NCBI GenBank assembly: GCA_022837185.1
Contig: JALHJD010000016.1
Span: forward strand, 1 to 24,517
Reading direction: 5' to 3'
From: Desulfobacteraceae bacterium
Lineage (GTDB): Bacteria; Desulfobacterota; Desulfobulbia; Desulfobulbales; Desulfobulbaceae
DNA: 24,517 nucleotides
The notes under the pieces are model-generated. The model was given only the letters and a program-made list of their open reading frames with translations, did no database searches and was not told the origin of the DNA. This document shows, piece after piece, positions 7,476-14,973 of the stretch. The position numbers and the translations under genes were made by a program. Each line of letters opens with the position of its first letter. The first letter of the stretch is position 1.

Positions 7476-9329
7476 TTATATTTCCGACTCCAGGGTCAAT
7501 AAACATTCCTGTACGCCCTCCAGGGGGCTGCCGGCGGCCGGCCGCTGCCCGACAATCCGGCCGCTTCCTTCTATGGTCAACGCCAGGCGGTATCCATTCA
7601 GGCGCTGCAATCCCTTGCGCAGGCTCAGACCGGACAACTCGGGCATGATCAAATCAGCCTCGGCGGTCCGGGCTTCCCTTTCCTGATAATTCACCCGGCG
7701 GCTGATGAGAAACCGGGAGTAATTGGCGCGGTCGGGCTCGGTCGGAAACGGTTCCGATGCCAGTTTTGGCGATTCTCCCAACAGCACGGGGAGAATGCTT
7801 GTTCCCAGTTGGGCCAGTTCCCGCCGGGAGTCATCTATTGCACCGGCGGCAGGGAACAGGTCGTCCTGGCTGGTCAGCATTGCCAGCACCAGTTTGGGAG
7901 CCTTGGCCGGCGCAACTCCGACCAGCAGGTTGCGGATGACATACTCACCGTATGGTCCCCGGTCCTCCATCCTGACGACGGAAGCGGCATGGAGATGCAG
8001 ATCTTCCGCCGCCGGCGATTTGGTGCCGAACAAATCCCGCCGCAGCTGAATGCCCATGGACGGTGAAACGACCCGCCGGCGCCCCTGGACATCAAAATCC
8101 GGGGCCCGGAAAAAATGACTCTGGAGATCATGGTCGTACACTGAGCCGAGGACATGGGGCCGCACCTGCCAGCCGCCGTTCATGAAAGCGGCAATTGCCC
8201 CGGTGAGCTTGAGGATGTCAAGGCCGCCCGTCGCGGGGTCGATCGCTGTGCCGGAGGGGTTCGAGGCCTGCTTCCGGTTGGCAAGGAATAATCCCTCCTC
8301 CTCGCCGGCGTTCAGACCGGCCAGATTACCGTACCGCTCAATTTCATTCTCGTCCAGTCCGAAATCCGGTGCGGCAACTGTTTCCGGCAACAGCGGTCCG
8401 GCAAGTTCACCGTCCCTGCGGATGGCCGCGGCCCTGACCTTTACCCGCCGATAGAGGGCGGTGTCAAGAGCTTCCTGAAAAAGTCCGCTGCTCCTCACGT
8501 CCGGGACCTGCCAGTAATAGTTGGGATTGAAGGACGGCTGCTCCGCCCAGCTCAGGATGTCCCCGGTTCTGGCGTCCATCAGGATCGCGACCCCCCTTTG
8601 GGCCCCGCTTTTTGCGAGGTGCGCGCGGAGCTGCTTTTCAATCTCCTTTTCCAGAGCCAGATCCAGGGTCAGAACCACATCGACCGCGGAGCGGCCAAGA
8701 ACCTCTTCGTCGTGAAAATCAATCTCGGGGAGGTTCTCGCGCCGGAACCCGCCTTTCTGCAGAATCAGGTCATACGTCCCTTCCACGCCGGCAAGGCCCA
8801 TGCCGTCCCCGGCATAGCCGACCAGGCCGGCGGCCGTCTCGTGTTCCGGGTAAAACCGACCTTCCTGGGGCTTGACAAAGAGCCCTTTGATCTTCCCGGC
8901 GGCCACGGAGGCGATCTCGGCTTCTTCCAGATGGTCGGCCATCTTGATGACGTTCCCCGGGGTTTTGAGCGCAGCTTCAATCTCCCCGGCCGATTTTCCC
9001 GTTATTGCGGCCACCGTCTGGATGACCGGCTCCGGGTCAGTAATTTCCCCCGGCCGCACGTAGAGGGAGTACAGCAGGTAGCTGACGGCCATCTCCCTGT
9101 AGTCCCGATCATATATCCTGCCCCTTAAAACAGGTTCAGCGGACCTCAAGTCCGCTGATTGATCGAAAATTTTGTCGGCAGCGAGCCGGAAAATTCTGTT
9201 TATATCCAGGAGGGAAGGAGGAAACCTGTACAGTTTTACTCCGACCGCTGCCAACAAAATCACGAAAAATATAAGACCATAGGACCGGCGCGTCAGCCTT
9301 CTTTTTCTTCTGCGGACCACCCTGGCCAT
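7476..9329 (-). CDS. FtsI/PBP3-like protein with degenerate transpeptidase site and C-terminal PASTA domain
   Basis: Position, architecture and residual similarity identify this as the dcw-cluster FtsI homologue (617 residues from the ATG at 9329, 4 bp after the ftsL stop). It has one N-terminal membrane helix (about 17-33), the PBP dimerisation-domain signature RGRIYDRDYREMAVS (69-83), and VVLTLDLALEKEIE (218-231). The family stretch MDARTGDILSWAEQPSFNPN (251-270) follows, and a PASTA domain lies at about 559-617. The transpeptidase active site is not there. At the SxxK position the sequence reads RRVK (294-297), so the acylating serine is arginine. The SxN motif is replaced (about PET, 315-317) and roughly 30 residues before it seem deleted. 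No KTG is present near 447-450. The only SxxK string (569-572) lies in the PASTA domain. The reading frame is open throughout, which argues for a maintained pseudoenzyme, perhaps a divisome scaffold. A TTG at 9371, overlapping ftsL, is an alternative start. Confidence 0.88.
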   Translation of the reverse strand: MARVVRRRKRRLTRRSYGLIFFVILLAAVGVKLYRFPPSLLDINRIFRLAADKIFDQSADLRSAEPVLRGRIYDRDYREMAVSYLLYSLYVRPGEITDPEPVIQTVAAITGKSAGEIEAALKTPGNVIKMADHLEEAEIASVAAGKIKGLFVKPQEGRFYPEHETAAGLVGYAGDGMGLAGVEGTYDLILQKGGFRRENLPEIDFHDEEVLGRSAVDVVLTLDLALEKEIEKQLRAHLAKSGAQRGVAILMDARTGDILSWAEQPSFNPNYYWQVPDVRSSGLFQEALDTALYRRVKVRAAAIRRDGELAGPLLPETVAAPDFGLDENEIERYGNLAGLNAGEEEGLFLANRKQASNPSGTAIDPATGGLDILKLTGAIAAFMNGGWQVRPHVLGSVYDHDLQSHFFRAPDFDVQGRRRVVSPSMGIQLRRDLFGTKSPAAEDLHLHAASVVRMEDRGPYGEYVIRNLLVGVAPAKAPKLVLAMLTSQDDLFPAAGAIDDSRRELAQLGTSILPVLLGESPKLASEPFPTEPDRANYSRFLISRRVNYQEREARTAEADLIMPELSGLSLRKGLQRLNGYRLALTIEGSGRIVGQRPAAGSPLEGVQECLLTLESEI

Positions 9330-9333
9330 AGGT

Positions 9334-9693
9334 TTACAGGCTGCGGACCTGGTCCTCCCGCGGCGGGGCAAGCTGGTACCTCCTGCCCGCTTCGGCGACG
9401 ATGTATTCCTCGGCGGTCAACTGCGCCCTTGAGGCCAGCAGGGCGATATTCTCACTGCCGTACTGAGTGCGGACGGACTGCAGCCGGTCAATTCTGTTGA
9501 CGGCTGACTTTATCTGCCAGTGCATGAGCTGGCCGAAGGCAAAAAGGACAAAGAGACTCACGCAAAGGATCAGGGTCACCAGCCTGGCCAGCCGTTTCGA
9601 AATGACCCAGTCCGAACGGGAGGCAACCTGCTGCCTCATGCCGACGGAAACCGTCTGGGATCGCAACATCCTGGAATGTATTCCCGCAATCAT
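9334..9693 (-). CDS. ftsL: Cell division protein FtsL-like
   Basis: This is a small (119-residue) bitopic membrane protein at the ftsL position between rsmH and the ftsI homologue. It has a basic cytoplasmic N-terminus, one hydrophobic helix at about 39-56 (LARLVTLILCVSLFVLFAFG), and then a helical, coiled-coil-prone segment (about 60-95). It ends in a short tail with EEYIVAEAGRRYQLAPP, a pattern common in FtsL. In known systems FtsL works with FtsB and FtsQ to activate the FtsWI synthase. The ATG at 9693 is preferred because GGAGGAG lies five bases upstream, while the frame extension to 9762 has no such site. FtsL is poorly conserved in sequence, so the call rests on size, topology and gene order. 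Confidence 0.85.
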   Translation of the reverse strand: MIAGIHSRMLRSQTVSVGMRQQVASRSDWVISKRLARLVTLILCVSLFVLFAFGQLMHWQIKSAVNRIDRLQSVRTQYGSENIALLASRAQLTAEEYIVAEAGRRYQLAPPREDQVRSL

Positions 9694-9736
9694 TGCTTCT
9701 CCTCCATCCTGAATTCTCTCCTCCCGAATCTTTGCC

Positions 9737-9752
9737 GGGGAACGTGTTCCCC
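9737..9752. repeat. Inverted repeat between rsmH and ftsL
   Basis: A 7-bp perfect inverted repeat (GGGGAAC, two-base centre, GTTCCCC) lies in the 83-bp gap between the rsmH stop and the ftsL start, about 45 bp upstream of the ftsL ATG. As RNA it would form a short, stable hairpin. No T-tract follows on the minus strand, so it is not a classic terminator. It may be an RNA-stability or attenuation element, or a protein-binding palindrome. Confidence 0.4.
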
Positions 9753-9776
9753 TCCCGGTCAAGCATCCGGTCCCTT

Positions 9777-10673
9777 TTATGCCACCTTCTCGGCCACTCG
9801 CAGTTTCGCGCTTCTGGCCCGGGGATTGCGCGCAATCTCTTCCCTGGAAGGTTCAACCGGCTTCCGCGTCACAACCCGGTAGGCCGGGTTGCCCGCCAAT
9901 GCATGTTTGACGATCCGATCCTCGATGGAGTGAAAGGTGATCACTCCTATTCTGCCGCCCGGAGCAAGAACGACCGGCGCCTCGGCAAGCACCTTGACCA
10001 GATTGTCCAGCTCCCTGTTGACCGCTATCCGCAAGGCCTGAAAAACCCTGGTGGCCACGTGCTTGCCGGGAGGATGATATTTTTTCGGGATTGCCGCTCC
10101 CACCAGGGCGGCGAGCTGCCCGGTTGTCTCAATCGGGCCGCTTTCCCTCGCCTGGACAAGACGCGCGGCAATCCGGCGCGCCTGGCGCTCTTCCCCGTAA
10201 TTGTAGAAAATATCCGCCAGCTCCTCCTGGGACAGACGGGCGATCATGTCGGCTGCCGTTTCCGGCAGGCGCCGGTCCATCCGCATGTCCAGCGGGGCGT
10301 CCTCGCGGAAGCTGAATCCCCGCTCCGGCCTGTCGAGTTGCAGGGAGGAAACGCCGAGGTCCAGCAGCAATCCGTCTATCTCCATCATGCCCTCCCGCCG
10401 CAGGACCGCGGCCAGCTCCGTATACGTGGCCCGGATGATCCGAACCCGGTTTCCGAAGGGGGCGAGCCGCCTGCGGGCCGGCTCAATCGCCTGGTTGTCC
10501 CATTCCAGACCCACCAGTATCCCGTGCGGAGCGGATGCTTCGAGAATACGTTTCGCATGTCCTCCCAACCCCAGTGTGGCGTCCACATATCTGCCGCCGC
10601 TTACCGGCCTCAGATACGCAATGACTTCGTCCTCAAGAACCGGTGTATGCGCTTCGCCCTCATGGCCGCCCAT
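9777..10673 (-). CDS. rsmH: 16S rRNA (cytosine1402-N4)-methyltransferase (RsmH/MraW)
   Basis: RsmH N4-methylates C1402 of 16S rRNA in the small-subunit decoding centre, using S-adenosylmethionine. The 298-residue product opens with HTPVLEDEVIAYL (9-21), followed by the SAM-binding stretch DATLGLGGHA. LLLDLGVSSLQLDRPERGFSF, NRELDNL and VITFHSIEDRIVKHAL near the C-terminus are also family hallmarks. The ATG at 10673 is 12 bp after the mraZ stop, and rsmH is the standard second gene of dcw clusters. Ribosome-binding complementarity is weak, so translation probably depends on coupling to mraZ. An 83-bp gap with an inverted repeat separates it from ftsL. Confidence 0.96.
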   Translation of the reverse strand: MGGHEGEAHTPVLEDEVIAYLRPVSGGRYVDATLGLGGHAKRILEASAPHGILVGLEWDNQAIEPARRRLAPFGNRVRIIRATYTELAAVLRREGMMEIDGLLLDLGVSSLQLDRPERGFSFREDAPLDMRMDRRLPETAADMIARLSQEELADIFYNYGEERQARRIAARLVQARESGPIETTGQLAALVGAAIPKKYHPPGKHVATRVFQALRIAVNRELDNLVKVLAEAPVVLAPGGRIGVITFHSIEDRIVKHALAGNPAYRVVTRKPVEPSREEIARNPRARSAKLRVAEKVA

Positions 10674-10685
10674 GCCGCAATCGGC

Positions 10686-11171
10686 CTACAGGATGCCCAG
10701 CGATGAAAGTCCCACTTCAAAATCCTGGAAATTGGCGCGTGTTTCGCGGGTCTGCGCGATCCAGGCGCTCTTGTCCCAGATTTCGAAATGATCCAGCATG
10801 CCGTTCAGGACCACCTCGTTTTCGATGTTGAACTCGGCCCGCAGCGAACCGGGCAGGAGGATGCGGCCCTGCTTGTCCAGTGTGCACTCCGACACCCCTG
10901 AAATGACATACCGGACAAAATCGCTCATTCCCAAATGCTTCGGCGCCTCATTGACAAGGGTGTCCTCCAGCTTCCGCCATACGACAACCGGATAGGCCCG
11001 CAGGCTTTTCTTCCAGTTAGTGACGATCAGCTTCTCGCTGTATTTGCGCCGCAGAACTTCCCGGAACCGAGTTGGTATATTCAGCCGCCCCTTGGCATCG
11101 AGGGTATGCTCGGACCTGCTGCGGAACCGGAGCTCCGAATCCCGTCCGCTCACGCCCTCTTTCAGTACCAT
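10686..11171 (-). CDS. mraZ: Transcriptional regulator MraZ
   Basis: MraZ is a ring-forming DNA-binding protein of the AbrB/SpoVT superfamily that controls its own dcw operon. In E. coli it represses, and in mycoplasmas it has been reported to activate. The 161-residue protein has two tandem MraZ half-domains. The first is SEHTLDAKGRLNIPTRFRE (about 20-38) and the second SECTLDKQGRILLPGSLRAEF (about 93-113). The paired DxKGR/DxQGR elements are diagnostic. The ATG at 11171 is preceded by AGAGGTGG a few bases upstream. It heads the division cluster and is immediately preceded by repeats resembling MraZ boxes, so autoregulation is likely. Confidence 0.96.
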   Translation of the reverse strand: MVLKEGVSGRDSELRFRSRSEHTLDAKGRLNIPTRFREVLRRKYSEKLIVTNWKKSLRAYPVVVWRKLEDTLVNEAPKHLGMSDFVRYVISGVSECTLDKQGRILLPGSLRAEFNIENEVVLNGMLDHFEIWDKSAWIAQTRETRANFQDFEVGLSSLGIL

Positions 11172-11190
11172 CCTGCCACCTCTGCGCCTT

Positions 11191-11210
11191 TTTGACCCAC
11201 TTTACACCAC
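11191..11210 (-). promoter_or_regulatory. Candidate MraZ boxes (tandem 10-bp repeats)
   Basis: On the minus strand two adjacent 10-mers, GTGGTGTAAA and GTGGGTCAAA, agree at 7 of 10 positions. A weaker third unit (AAGGCGCAGA) follows at 11181-11190. The 10-bp spacing and GTGG/AAAGTGG core match described MraZ operators (TGGGN repeats in E. coli, AAAGTG-type repeats in mycoplasmas). They lie between the predicted promoter and the mraZ ATG, near the inferred transcription start, as expected for an autoregulatory site. Confidence 0.65.
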
Positions 11211-11221
11211 CTATTATTACT

Positions 11222-11248
11222 TTTATACCAGGGACCGGAGGGTGTCAA
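11222..11248 (-). promoter_or_regulatory. Candidate sigma70-type promoter for the mraZ/dcw operon
   Basis: On the minus strand a perfect -35 TTGACA (11248-11243) is followed after 15 bp by TATAAA (11227-11222). The spacer is short, and shifting the -10 into the AT-rich run that follows would give more usual spacing. The predicted start (about 11215) falls just ahead of the MraZ boxes and about 45 bp upstream of the mraZ ATG. Confidence 0.55.
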
Positions 11249-11281
11249 GAAAGAAATACAGAATTTCAATGGGTTGTGAGC

Positions 11282-11328
11282 TTCAGGGCAGCCTGAACAT
11301 TTATACAAGATATGGTATGTCAGGACAA
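11282..11328 (-). promoter_or_regulatory. Possible second upstream promoter with inverted repeat at its start site
   Basis: On the minus strand TTGTCC (11328-11323), a 17-bp spacer and TATAAA (11305-11300) form a plausible second promoter. Immediately downstream is a perfect 6-bp inverted repeat, TTCAGG-GCAG-CCTGAA as read on the plus strand (11282-11297), covering the inferred start site. It could be an operator or a 5' RNA hairpin. The remainder of the 11172-11484 intergenic stretch holds no ORF I can support and no obvious T-tract terminator for the fumarase genes. It does contain a CGGTTAACCG palindrome (about 11396-11405). Confidence 0.3.
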
Positions 11329-11484
11329 ATGATAATACTACCAGCCGATGAGGGGGTGGCGGCCGTCACCCGAAGAGGCAGCTTGTCCCGGGGGCGGTTA
11401 ACCGTTTCAAATCAAGGGCAATGGGGCAGGGGCGGAACGGAAGGGAGCGGTCCGGGAAGTGGGTGTTTCACTCCGCCGGAGCCA

Positions 11485-12093
11485 TCAAGGGGTGCAAAGT
11501 GGGGCATCAGACGACGCCCTTTTTTTCAGGGCGATTTCCTCGTACAGATCGTTGCCCGCCGCATCGTTGATCACCACGGCCGGGAAATCGACCACCTCAA
11601 AGCGGAACATCGCCTCGGGCCCGGCATCGGCGAAAGCGACAAGGGAGACGGCGCAGATGCACCCGGACAGCAATGCTCCGGCGCCGCCGAAGGTGGCGAG
11701 ATACACTGCTCCATGCTTTTGCATGGCATGGCGGACCGGCATGGAGCGCGGTCCCTTGCCCAGGGTGGCCTTCAGGCCCAGGTCGAGGAGGCGGGGTGTG
11801 TAGGCATCCATCCGGTAGCTGGTGGTCGGCCCGGCCGCCCCGATAACGCGGCCCGGACGGGCCGGGCTGGGACCGACGTAATAGAGAAGCTGGCCGTTGA
11901 GGTCAACAGGCGGTTCCTTGCCTTCATCGAGCAGGGCGCAGAGCCGGCGGTGGGTCTGGTCGCGTCCGGTGTACATGGTCCCGGACAGATGAACCAGCTC
12001 GCCGGCCCGCAGGCTTTCAACAACGCCCGGGGCAAAGGGAATATCGATTTTTCTGTGGTCGCCGGTATGCATGGGCGCTCTGAGAAGGGACAT
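11485..12093 (-). CDS. Class I fumarate hydratase, beta subunit (TtdB/FumA C-terminal family)
   Basis: This is the small subunit of an iron-sulfur hydro-lyase that interconverts fumarate and malate. The homologous L(+)-tartrate dehydratase subunit TtdB cannot be fully excluded. The 202-residue protein has the family pattern LSGTMYTGRDQTHRRL (36-51), then YYVGPSPARPG, GPTTSYRMD, GLKATLGKGP and a C-terminal EVVDFPAVVINDAAGNDLY. In this fold the beta subunit forms part of the substrate site, while the cluster ligands are on the alpha subunit. The ATG at 12093 has AAGGCAGG about eight bases upstream. The alpha gene is 72 bp upstream in the same direction. A free-standing beta subunit is typical of many anaerobes, in contrast to fused FumA of E. 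coli. It is the last gene of its run before the dcw promoter region. Confidence 0.92.
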   Translation of the reverse strand: MSLLRAPMHTGDHRKIDIPFAPGVVESLRAGELVHLSGTMYTGRDQTHRRLCALLDEGKEPPVDLNGQLLYYVGPSPARPGRVIGAAGPTTSYRMDAYTPRLLDLGLKATLGKGPRSMPVRHAMQKHGAVYLATFGGAGALLSGCICAVSLVAFADAGPEAMFRFEVVDFPAVVINDAAGNDLYEEIALKKRASSDAPLCTP

Positions 12094-12165
12094 GGGCTAC
12101 CTGCCTTGCATCTGTTCCTGGTCGAAAGGGTTCCGTTTCTCCGTCAACAATTCCAGCCGGGGGCG

Positions 12166-13002
12166 TCAGAGATCAATCTGCTTGTGCCGGTGGGAGTGGC
12201 ACTGGATATTGACCGCCACCGGCAGACTGGCGATATGGGTGGGGCAGGTGTCCACATGCACGGCCAGGGCAGTGTTGCAGCCGCCGAAGCCAAGCACTCC
12301 CCTGCCTTGGCGGTTGATGCGCTCGAGCAGTTCCGCTTCGATGCGGGCCACGTCTTCGCGCTCCCCGGCCTCACCCACCGGCCGCAGCAGGGCTTTCTTG
12401 GCCATGAACGCCGCCTTGTCGAAGGTCCCCCCGATCCCGACGCCGACCACCAGAGGCGGGCAGGGATTGGGACCGGCATCGACCACGGTGCCGACGACAA
12501 AATCCATGGCCCCCCGGATGCCGGCCGAGGGCGGCAGCATCCGCAGACCGCTCATGTTCTCGCTGCCGCAGCCCTTGGGCAGCAAGGCGAGACGGCACCG
12601 GTCTCCGGGCTCCACCTCGACGTGCACCACGGCCGGCACATTGGTGCCGGTATTGATCCGGGTGACCGGATCGCAAACCGATTTGCGCAGAAAACCCTCC
12701 TCATAGCCAAGCCGCACCCCGTGCTGGATCGCTTCCATGAGGCCGCCCCTGATCGTCACCTCCTGCCCCAGGGTGACAAACACCGTGCAGATGCCGGTAT
12801 CCTGGCAGGCCGGGATCAGCTCGCGGCTGGCGATATCGGCGTTGACGATCAGCATGTCCAGCACATTCTTTGCCAGCGGCGAGGTTTCCCTGTCCCTGGC
12901 GGCAAGCAGGGCGTCAAGAATGTCCGGCTCCAGATGATGGGCGGCATCCACCGCCATTCGCCGGACAGCATCGGTGACAACCTTGGCGTCAATTATTTTC
13001 AT
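12166..13002 (-). CDS. Class I fumarate hydratase, alpha subunit (TtdA/FumA N-terminal family)
   Basis: This is the Fe-S catalytic subunit of a two-component, oxygen-sensitive fumarase of the TCA cycle or fumarate metabolism. The 278-residue protein starts MKIIDAKVVTDAVRRM, as family members do. It contains the three cysteines expected to hold the [4Fe-4S] cluster: C66 in PACQDTG, C145 in LPKGCGSEN and C242 in FGGCNTALAV. INTGTNVPA (117-125) and VGVGIGGTFDKAA (186-198) are further family signatures. The ATG at 13002 fits homology and has GGTGA just upstream. An in-frame ATG at 13026 overlaps the panB stop as ATGA and would add eight residues, so coupling to panB is plausible with either start. 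Tartrate dehydratase is the main alternative function. Confidence 0.93.
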   Translation of the reverse strand: MKIIDAKVVTDAVRRMAVDAAHHLEPDILDALLAARDRETSPLAKNVLDMLIVNADIASRELIPACQDTGICTVFVTLGQEVTIRGGLMEAIQHGVRLGYEEGFLRKSVCDPVTRINTGTNVPAVVHVEVEPGDRCRLALLPKGCGSENMSGLRMLPPSAGIRGAMDFVVGTVVDAGPNPCPPLVVGVGIGGTFDKAAFMAKKALLRPVGEAGEREDVARIEAELLERINRQGRGVLGFGGCNTALAVHVDTCPTHIASLPVAVNIQCHSHRHKQIDL

Positions 13003-13022
13003 ACATTCACCGTGCCCCGTGA

Positions 13023-13862
13023 TCATCCACGCTTGAGCAGTGAACTGAAATCCGTCGGGGAAGGAAAGGTCTGCTCGGCGGCCGGAAAAACGCCCTCTTC
13101 CACTTCATCCCGGTAACGGGCCGCCGCCTGCCTGATCAGCGGGCCCAGGTCGGCGTATTTTTTTACGAACGAGGGGGTGAAGCGGTCGTACAGGCCCAGC
13201 ATGTCGTTGACCACCAGAACCTGGCCGTCGCAGTCCGGTCCGGCCCCGATGCCGATGATCGGCACCGGCGCCTCGGCGGTGACGACCCGGCCCAGGTCAC
13301 CGGGAACACATTCAACGACCACGGCAAAGACCCCGGCATCCGCCAGGGCCTTGACATCGTCGATCATCTTCCGGGCCGAATCGATATCCCTGCCCTGCAC
13401 CTTGAACCCGCCCAGCCGGCCGACGGTCTGCGGGGTCAGGCCGACGTGGCCCATCACCGGAATGCCCGCCCGGTTCAAGGCCCGCACGACATCGCCCATT
13501 TCCGCGCCGCCCTCGATCTTGACCGCGTCGCATCCCGCTTCCTTCATGAACCGTACCCCGTTGGCGACCGCGTCCGTCAGGCCGGCCTGATAGGACCCGA
13601 ACGGCATGTCGCTGACAACCAGGGCGCGCGCCGTTCCCCGGCTGACCGCCCGGGCGTGGTGGAGCATTTCCTCCATGGTCACCGGCACGGTGCTGTCATA
13701 GCCGAGCACCACCATGCCGAGGGAATCGCCGACGAGCAGGATGTCAATGCCGCTGTCGTCAAGCATTCTGGCCATGGCCGCATCGTAGGCCGTGAGTACG
13801 CTGATTTTCTTGCCCTGGGCCTTCCGGGCGACTATATCCTTGACCGTCAGTTTCTGGGCCAT
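13023..13862 (-). CDS. panB: 3-methyl-2-oxobutanoate hydroxymethyltransferase (PanB)
   Basis: PanB makes ketopantoate from alpha-ketoisovalerate and 5,10-methylenetetrahydrofolate, the first committed step of pantothenate and coenzyme A synthesis. The 279-residue TIM-barrel protein is of normal length. It contains VLTAYDAAMARMLD, the metal-site LLVGDSLGMVVLGY and SDMPFGSYQ stretches, VKIEGG, GHVGLTPQ and the catalytic glutamate region VVVECVP. The start is strongly supported by AGGAGGAG four to five bases before the ATG at 13862. It sits 12 bp after the ruvB stop and abuts the fumarase alpha gene. No panC or panD is in the window. The pairing with Ruv and fumarase genes is probably operon convenience, not a functional link. 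Confidence 0.97.
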   Translation of the reverse strand: MAQKLTVKDIVARKAQGKKISVLTAYDAAMARMLDDSGIDILLVGDSLGMVVLGYDSTVPVTMEEMLHHARAVSRGTARALVVSDMPFGSYQAGLTDAVANGVRFMKEAGCDAVKIEGGAEMGDVVRALNRAGIPVMGHVGLTPQTVGRLGGFKVQGRDIDSARKMIDDVKALADAGVFAVVVECVPGDLGRVVTAEAPVPIIGIGAGPDCDGQVLVVNDMLGLYDRFTPSFVKKYADLGPLIRQAAARYRDEVEEGVFPAAEQTFPSPTDFSSLLKRG

Positions 13863-13874
13863 ACTGCTCCTCCT

Positions 13875-14924
13875 CTATTCGAACAATCCCTGCTGCCTGG
13901 CCAGGCCGGGATGCACGGTCCGGCCGAAATGCTCGTAGGCGGCGACCGTCGCCATCCGGCCGCGCGGGGTGCGGACCAGGAAGCCCGACTGGATGAGAAA
14001 GGGTTCGTAGACATCCTCGAGGGTGTTTTTCTCTTCGCAGACCACGGTCGCCAAGTTATCGATGCCGATGGGGCCGCCCTGGAACTTGTCGATCAGGGTC
14101 AGCAGAATGCGCCGGTCCATTTCATCGAGGCCGTAGCGGTCCACCGCCAGGATGTTCAGCGCCTCGTCGGCTACCTGCTTGTTGATTTTCGGGTGGCCGC
14201 CCACTTCGGAAAAATCCCTGACCCGCCGCAGAAGCCGGTTGGCGATCCTCGGGGTCCCCCGGGACCGGCGGCCCAGTTCCAGGGCGCCCTCCTCATCGAT
14301 GGCGATATCCATCAGCCGGGCCGAACGCTTGATGATGGCCACCAACTCCTCGGCACTGTAGAAGTCAAGCCGCAGAATGACGCCGAACCGGTCCCGCAGC
14401 GGCGGGGTCAGCAGGCCGGTCCGGGTCGTCGCCCCGACCAGGGTGAAGCGGGGCAGGTCCATCTTGACGCTGCGGGCCCCCGGGCCCTGCCCGATGACCA
14501 GGTCGAGCTGGTAGTCCTCCATGGCCGGGTAGAGGATCTCCTCCACCACATGGTTGAGGCGGTGAATTTCATCGATGAACAGGACGTCCCCGCCCTGCAG
14601 GCTGGTGAGGATGGCCGCCAGGTCGCCGGGCCGTTCGATGACCGGACCGGACGTCACCTTGATGCCGGCGCCCATTTCATTGGCAATGATATAGGCCAGG
14701 GTGGTCTTTCCCAGGCCGGGAAAACCGTGGAACAGGGTGTGGTCAAGGGGTTCGCCGCGGTTGCGCGCCGCCCTGATGAAGACGCTCAGGCTCCTTTTCA
14801 GCTGCTCCTGGCCGATGTAGTCCTTCAGCTTCCGGGGGCGGAGGTCGACATCGGCTCCGAGTTCATCGGCAACCCCGGCTGCGGAAACCAGGCGCCTGCC
14901 TGTTATGTTTTCCTCGAAATCCAT
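13875..14924 (-). CDS. ruvB: Holliday junction branch-migration ATPase RuvB
   Basis: RuvB is the hexameric AAA+ motor that, loaded by RuvA, drives branch migration of Holliday junctions. The 349-residue product has [14 protein letters not shown] (28-41), the Walker [10 protein letters not shown] (67-75), the Walker B FIDEIH (116-121) and sensor-1 GATTRTG (164-170). The arginine-finger region [11 protein letters not shown] follows, then a winged-helix C-terminus with RTPRGRMAT. The Walker A begins GFPG where most RuvB proteins have GPPG, a small oddity outside the catalytic GKT. I chose the ATG at 14924. A TTG four codons upstream (14936) is possible, and neither has a good ribosome-binding site. 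It follows ruvA by about 50 bp. Confidence 0.96.
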   Translation of the reverse strand: MDFEENITGRRLVSAAGVADELGADVDLRPRKLKDYIGQEQLKRSLSVFIRAARNRGEPLDHTLFHGFPGLGKTTLAYIIANEMGAGIKVTSGPVIERPGDLAAILTSLQGGDVLFIDEIHRLNHVVEEILYPAMEDYQLDLVIGQGPGARSVKMDLPRFTLVGATTRTGLLTPPLRDRFGVILRLDFYSAEELVAIIKRSARLMDIAIDEEGALELGRRSRGTPRIANRLLRRVRDFSEVGGHPKINKQVADEALNILAVDRYGLDEMDRRILLTLIDKFQGGPIGIDNLATVVCEEKNTLEDVYEPFLIQSGFLVRTPRGRMATVAAYEHFGRTVHPGLARQQGLFE

Positions 14925-14973
14925 GTCTGCGTTCAATCAATCGTCGGGGCCATGGGGTATCGTTGCCGCGGCT

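Noticed and set aside
7608..7619. SxxK string (SLRK) in the FtsI homologue as the catalytic motif
   Set aside because: It lies at residues 569-572 inside the PASTA domain, more than 270 residues downstream of the expected position.
4685..7648. 987-codon plus-strand ORF opposite murE-murF
   Set aside because: It is antisense to a gene with unmistakable Mur-ligase motifs. High GC makes stops rare in the complementary frame, and the product has no recognisable domain and is rich in Pro, Gly, Arg and His.
8055..9371. Possibility that the missing FtsI motifs result from a local frameshift
   Set aside because: The family signatures before (QPSFNPN) and after (IAAFMNGG, VGVAP) the altered positions are in one continuous frame, and the conceptual translation around RRVK was re-read directly from the minus strand. 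A sequencing error would need two compensating indels.
11513..11529. GCCCT-T-rich loop-AGGGC hairpin as terminator of the fumarase operon
   Set aside because: It lies inside the fumarase beta coding sequence, has only a 5-bp stem, and the T-run is in the loop, not after the stem.
11020..13116. 698-codon plus-strand ORF across mraZ, the intergenic region and the fumarase genes
   Set aside because: It is antisense to three recognised genes and crosses a regulatory region. Its protein is low in hydrophobic residues and has no motif.
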